From CAYREE01 sp964423225 (GTDB taxonomy: Archaea; Altiarchaeota; Altiarchaeia; IMC4; SCGC-AAA252-I15): DNA of 23,489 nucleotides. Where the stretch lies: positions 1 through 23,489 of the forward strand of contig CAYREE010000019.1 in the NCBI GenBank assembly GCA_964423225.1, in the 5' to 3' direction. Position 1 is the first letter of the stretch. Each line of letters opens with the position of its first letter. Both the position numbers and the translations under genes were made by a program. Positions 22,294 to 23,489 of this stretch are shown here, piece after piece. The notes below the pieces were generated by a model. It searched no databases, was not told the DNA's origin, and saw only the letters and a program-made list of their open reading frames with translations.

Positions 22294-22884
22294 GTGAGGC
22301 ATTACCTTGAAACCAAGAGTGGAAAAAGGATAAATATTCCAGACTTAAAGATAGATCTTAAGGACTTGACAGTAACTTCTGATGTCCTTCCCCCACTAAA
22401 GGTCACTGACATTGCTCCAAAGAAAGTTGAAGCGGATACTGTGCTAGGAAGGAGTCTTAGGATTATGAAAGTAGACGGTGATAATCAGTTCTTTTATGAT
22501 ATTAAAAACGATTTGACACCTGATCAGATGTATACTCTTGATCAGATCGATAGTGGAAGAGAAAATATCACCGGAGTCCTTAGTATCCTTCCTACCATTG
22601 ACCAGACGCCTGATGAAGCTGAGAGGGCTCAAGCAGACCTTCGTGGTGGCGGAGTAGCCCTGGTAAAAAGCCTGTGCACCGCAAAAACCTGGGATCAGGT
22701 TATCTCAAGGGTTGACAGGTTTCTCGAACCTGATGAGGGAGACGGAAGCCTTGGAGTCTATAGGTATCTTGTATACCAGCAGGTCCAGAAGATGCAAGAC
22801 AGGATTGACCCACGCCTAGACACTGGATTGTTAAAATTCATTGAGAGAAGATTGCATAGCCCCGGATATGAAAAAAAGGATTAA
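22294..22884 (+). CDS. Hypothetical protein, 196 aa
   Basis: This is a soluble protein without signal peptide or membrane segments. The frame is open further upstream to an ATG at 22180, but that part runs through the structured element and gives an unlikely sequence. GTG at 22294 follows a TATA-like box at the right distance for a leaderless mRNA and begins a plausible protein (VRHYLETKSGKRINIPDLKIDLKDL). The middle holds a segment ITGVLSILPTIDQTPDEAERAQADLRGGG, and the C-terminal third is helical (YRYLVYQQVQKMQDRIDPRLDTGLLKFIERRL). No family was recognised. It is bracketed by the two copies of the structured element. Confidence 0.6.
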   Translation: MRHYLETKSGKRINIPDLKIDLKDLTVTSDVLPPLKVTDIAPKKVEADTVLGRSLRIMKVDGDNQFFYDIKNDLTPDQMYTLDQIDSGRENITGVLSILPTIDQTPDEAERAQADLRGGGVALVKSLCTAKTWDQVISRVDRFLEPDEGDGSLGVYRYLVYQQVQKMQDRIDPRLDTGLLKFIERRLHSPGYEKKD

Positions 22885-22970
22885 AAACTGGTAAATCCAC
22901 CCAACTCCAAGATATTTTCCCCCTTAAAATAATAGCAAATCAATCTCTTCTTTCTCAACTATAGAGGGGT

Positions 22971-23062
22971 ATGGGCCTGATGAGACACTCAATAGAGCTC
23001 TACTCTATTGGTGCGCCAAATGCCAAATGCATTTGAGCGTTCGAACTCACGACCTTTTCCAT
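22971..23062 (+). ncRNA. Unrecognised structured element, copy 2 (three-way junction)
   Basis: The architecture equals copy 1 with different stem sequences. Outer ATGG (22971-22974) pairs with CCAT (23059-23062), and inner TGAG (22981-22984) with CTCA (23046-23049). P2 is CAC (22986-22988), bulged T, CAATAGAG (22990-22997) paired with CTCTATTG (23003-23010), then GTG (23011-23013). P3 is CGC (23014-23016), CAAATGC (23017-23023) paired with GCATTTG (23029-23035), bulged A, GCG (23037-23039). TTCGAA (23040-23045) follows. Shared fixed sequences are GATGAGAC (22979-22986) and GTTCGAACTCACGACCTTT (23039-23057). GA at 22979-22980 faces GA at 23051-23052 beside the inner stem, as in kink-turns, though the fit is not perfect. 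Confidence 0.6.
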
Positions 23063-23082
23063 CACTCATTTAAAATACCACT

Positions 23083-23089
23083 ATTATAT
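23083..23089 (+). promoter_or_regulatory. TATA-like box of the kinase-like gene
   Basis: TTATATG lies about 40 bases before the ATG at 23128 and just after structured element copy 2. Transcription would begin near 23112, giving a ~15-nt leader. The element would then lie outside this mRNA, as for copy 1. Confidence 0.3.
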
Positions 23090-23127
23090 GACCTAGTTTT
23101 ATTATTGATTGTTAAAGAATTTTTTAA

Positions 23128-23489
23128 ATGAATATGGAAATTGATTTAAGAAACCCTCTAGCTCAACAAAGATACATCAAGGCCTTATTGAGGGATAATA
23201 TTATACGGGACACTGGAGTTTTTTCAATCTCACCTGTTGAGGGTGGATTACTAAATTATGTTTATAGAGTAAGAGGGCAGGCGTCTAATTTTTATTTGAA
23301 GCAAGCATTAGGAAAGCCAGAATGCATGGGGAGATCTCAATTTATTGGTGATGACTTGGCGGGCATATCACCTAGTCGTCTGAAGTTTGAAAGGAATTTT
23401 ATAAACCTTATCAATTCATCGATGATTGAATTTGCCCAAGAAATCTTACTGGCAAATGTATTTTGATATGATGTTGATAACCATATTTT
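23128..23489 (+). pseudogene. Kinase-like gene (APH / methylthioribose kinase N-lobe) with in-frame TGA; runs off window
   Basis: From ATG at 23128 the frame gives 112 residues: a helix LAQQRYIKALLRDNII, a glycine-rich turn VEGGLLNYVYRVRG, and a strand with a likely ATP-binding Lys (FYLKQALGKPE), then SRLKFERNFINLIN. This order resembles the N-lobe of the APH-like fold, most closely 5-methylthioribose kinase (VKQALP, then an arginine/phenylalanine-rich helix). At 23464-23466 a TGA interrupts the frame. The following codons continue without a stop to the window end as YDVDNHI, which matches the hinge-preceding strand expected in such kinases. Possibilities are a decayed gene, a sequencing error or recoding. 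A kinase of the methionine salvage pathway would fit the sulfur neighbourhood, but the family call is tentative. Confidence 0.5.

Noticed and set aside
22977..22984. Hammerhead ribozyme core (CTGATGAG)
   Set aside because: No GAAA at the required place after stem II and no matching cleavage site. Copy 1 does not keep the CTG part, so the resemblance is accidental.

Overview
The window looks archaeal. Many genes have an A/T-rich TATA-like box (for example TTTATATA before cysH) about 25-33 bases upstream of the start codon, which suggests leaderless or near-leaderless transcripts. Genes inside operons instead use Shine-Dalgarno (SD) sequences (GGAGG, GAGGTGA) and short overlaps. The XRE/DUF2178 gene pair and the small stand-alone sulfite reductase also fit an archaeon. 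The lineage cannot be fixed from the sequence. Several proteins (CysD, CysN/C, the DEAD-box helicase) are of a kind best known from bacteria, so transfer is possible.

Region 1 (1-6.7 kb) is mixed. It holds a secreted protein with 80-residue tandem repeats running off the left edge, a PurF-family enzyme with Ser in place of the N-terminal Cys nucleophile, a small Cys-rich membrane-anchored protein, a VIT1/CCC1-like membrane protein, two unknown genes divided by what looks like one shared TATA element, an XRE regulator paired with a DUF2178 membrane protein behind a candidate operator, a methyltransferase-like protein and a small unknown gene. Region 2 (6.7-12.3 kb) has a DEAD-box RNA helicase with a basic tail, a secreted unknown protein, a lipoprotein, an HRDC-domain protein, a nitroreductase and a 4-oxalocrotonate tautomerase-like protein.

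Region 3 (12.3-21.6 kb) is an eight-gene, tightly packed minus-strand operon for assimilatory sulfate reduction, together with the tetrapyrrole pathway that supplies siroheme: cysH, cysD, cysN/C, a triple fusion (precorrin-2 dehydrogenase / glutamyl-tRNA reductase / HemC), a uroporphyrinogen-III methyltransferase, hemB, hemL and a small sulfite reductase. Sulfate would be activated to APS (CysD/CysN), reduced to sulfite by an Fe-S type APS reductase (CysH) and then to sulfide by the siroheme enzyme. The APS-kinase domain fused to CysN has lost its key motifs, which agrees with a route that does not need PAPS. The HemC part lacks its third domain, and no hemD is present here. Upstream lies a divergently regulated Rrf2-family gene. 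A 15-base motif that differs at one position occurs next to both the Rrf2 promoter and the cysH promoter.

Region 4 (22.1-23.5 kb) contains two copies of an unrecognised structured element, probably RNA, at 22141-22232 and 22971-23062. Both share a fixed core (GATGAGAC, and GTTCGAACTCACGACCTTT) around two hairpins whose stems differ completely in sequence but stay paired. This three-way-junction element is the best candidate for something undescribed. Each copy lies upstream of a plus-strand gene: an unknown protein, and the start of a kinase-like gene interrupted by an in-frame TGA. No stretch longer than 300 bases lacks a gene or element.
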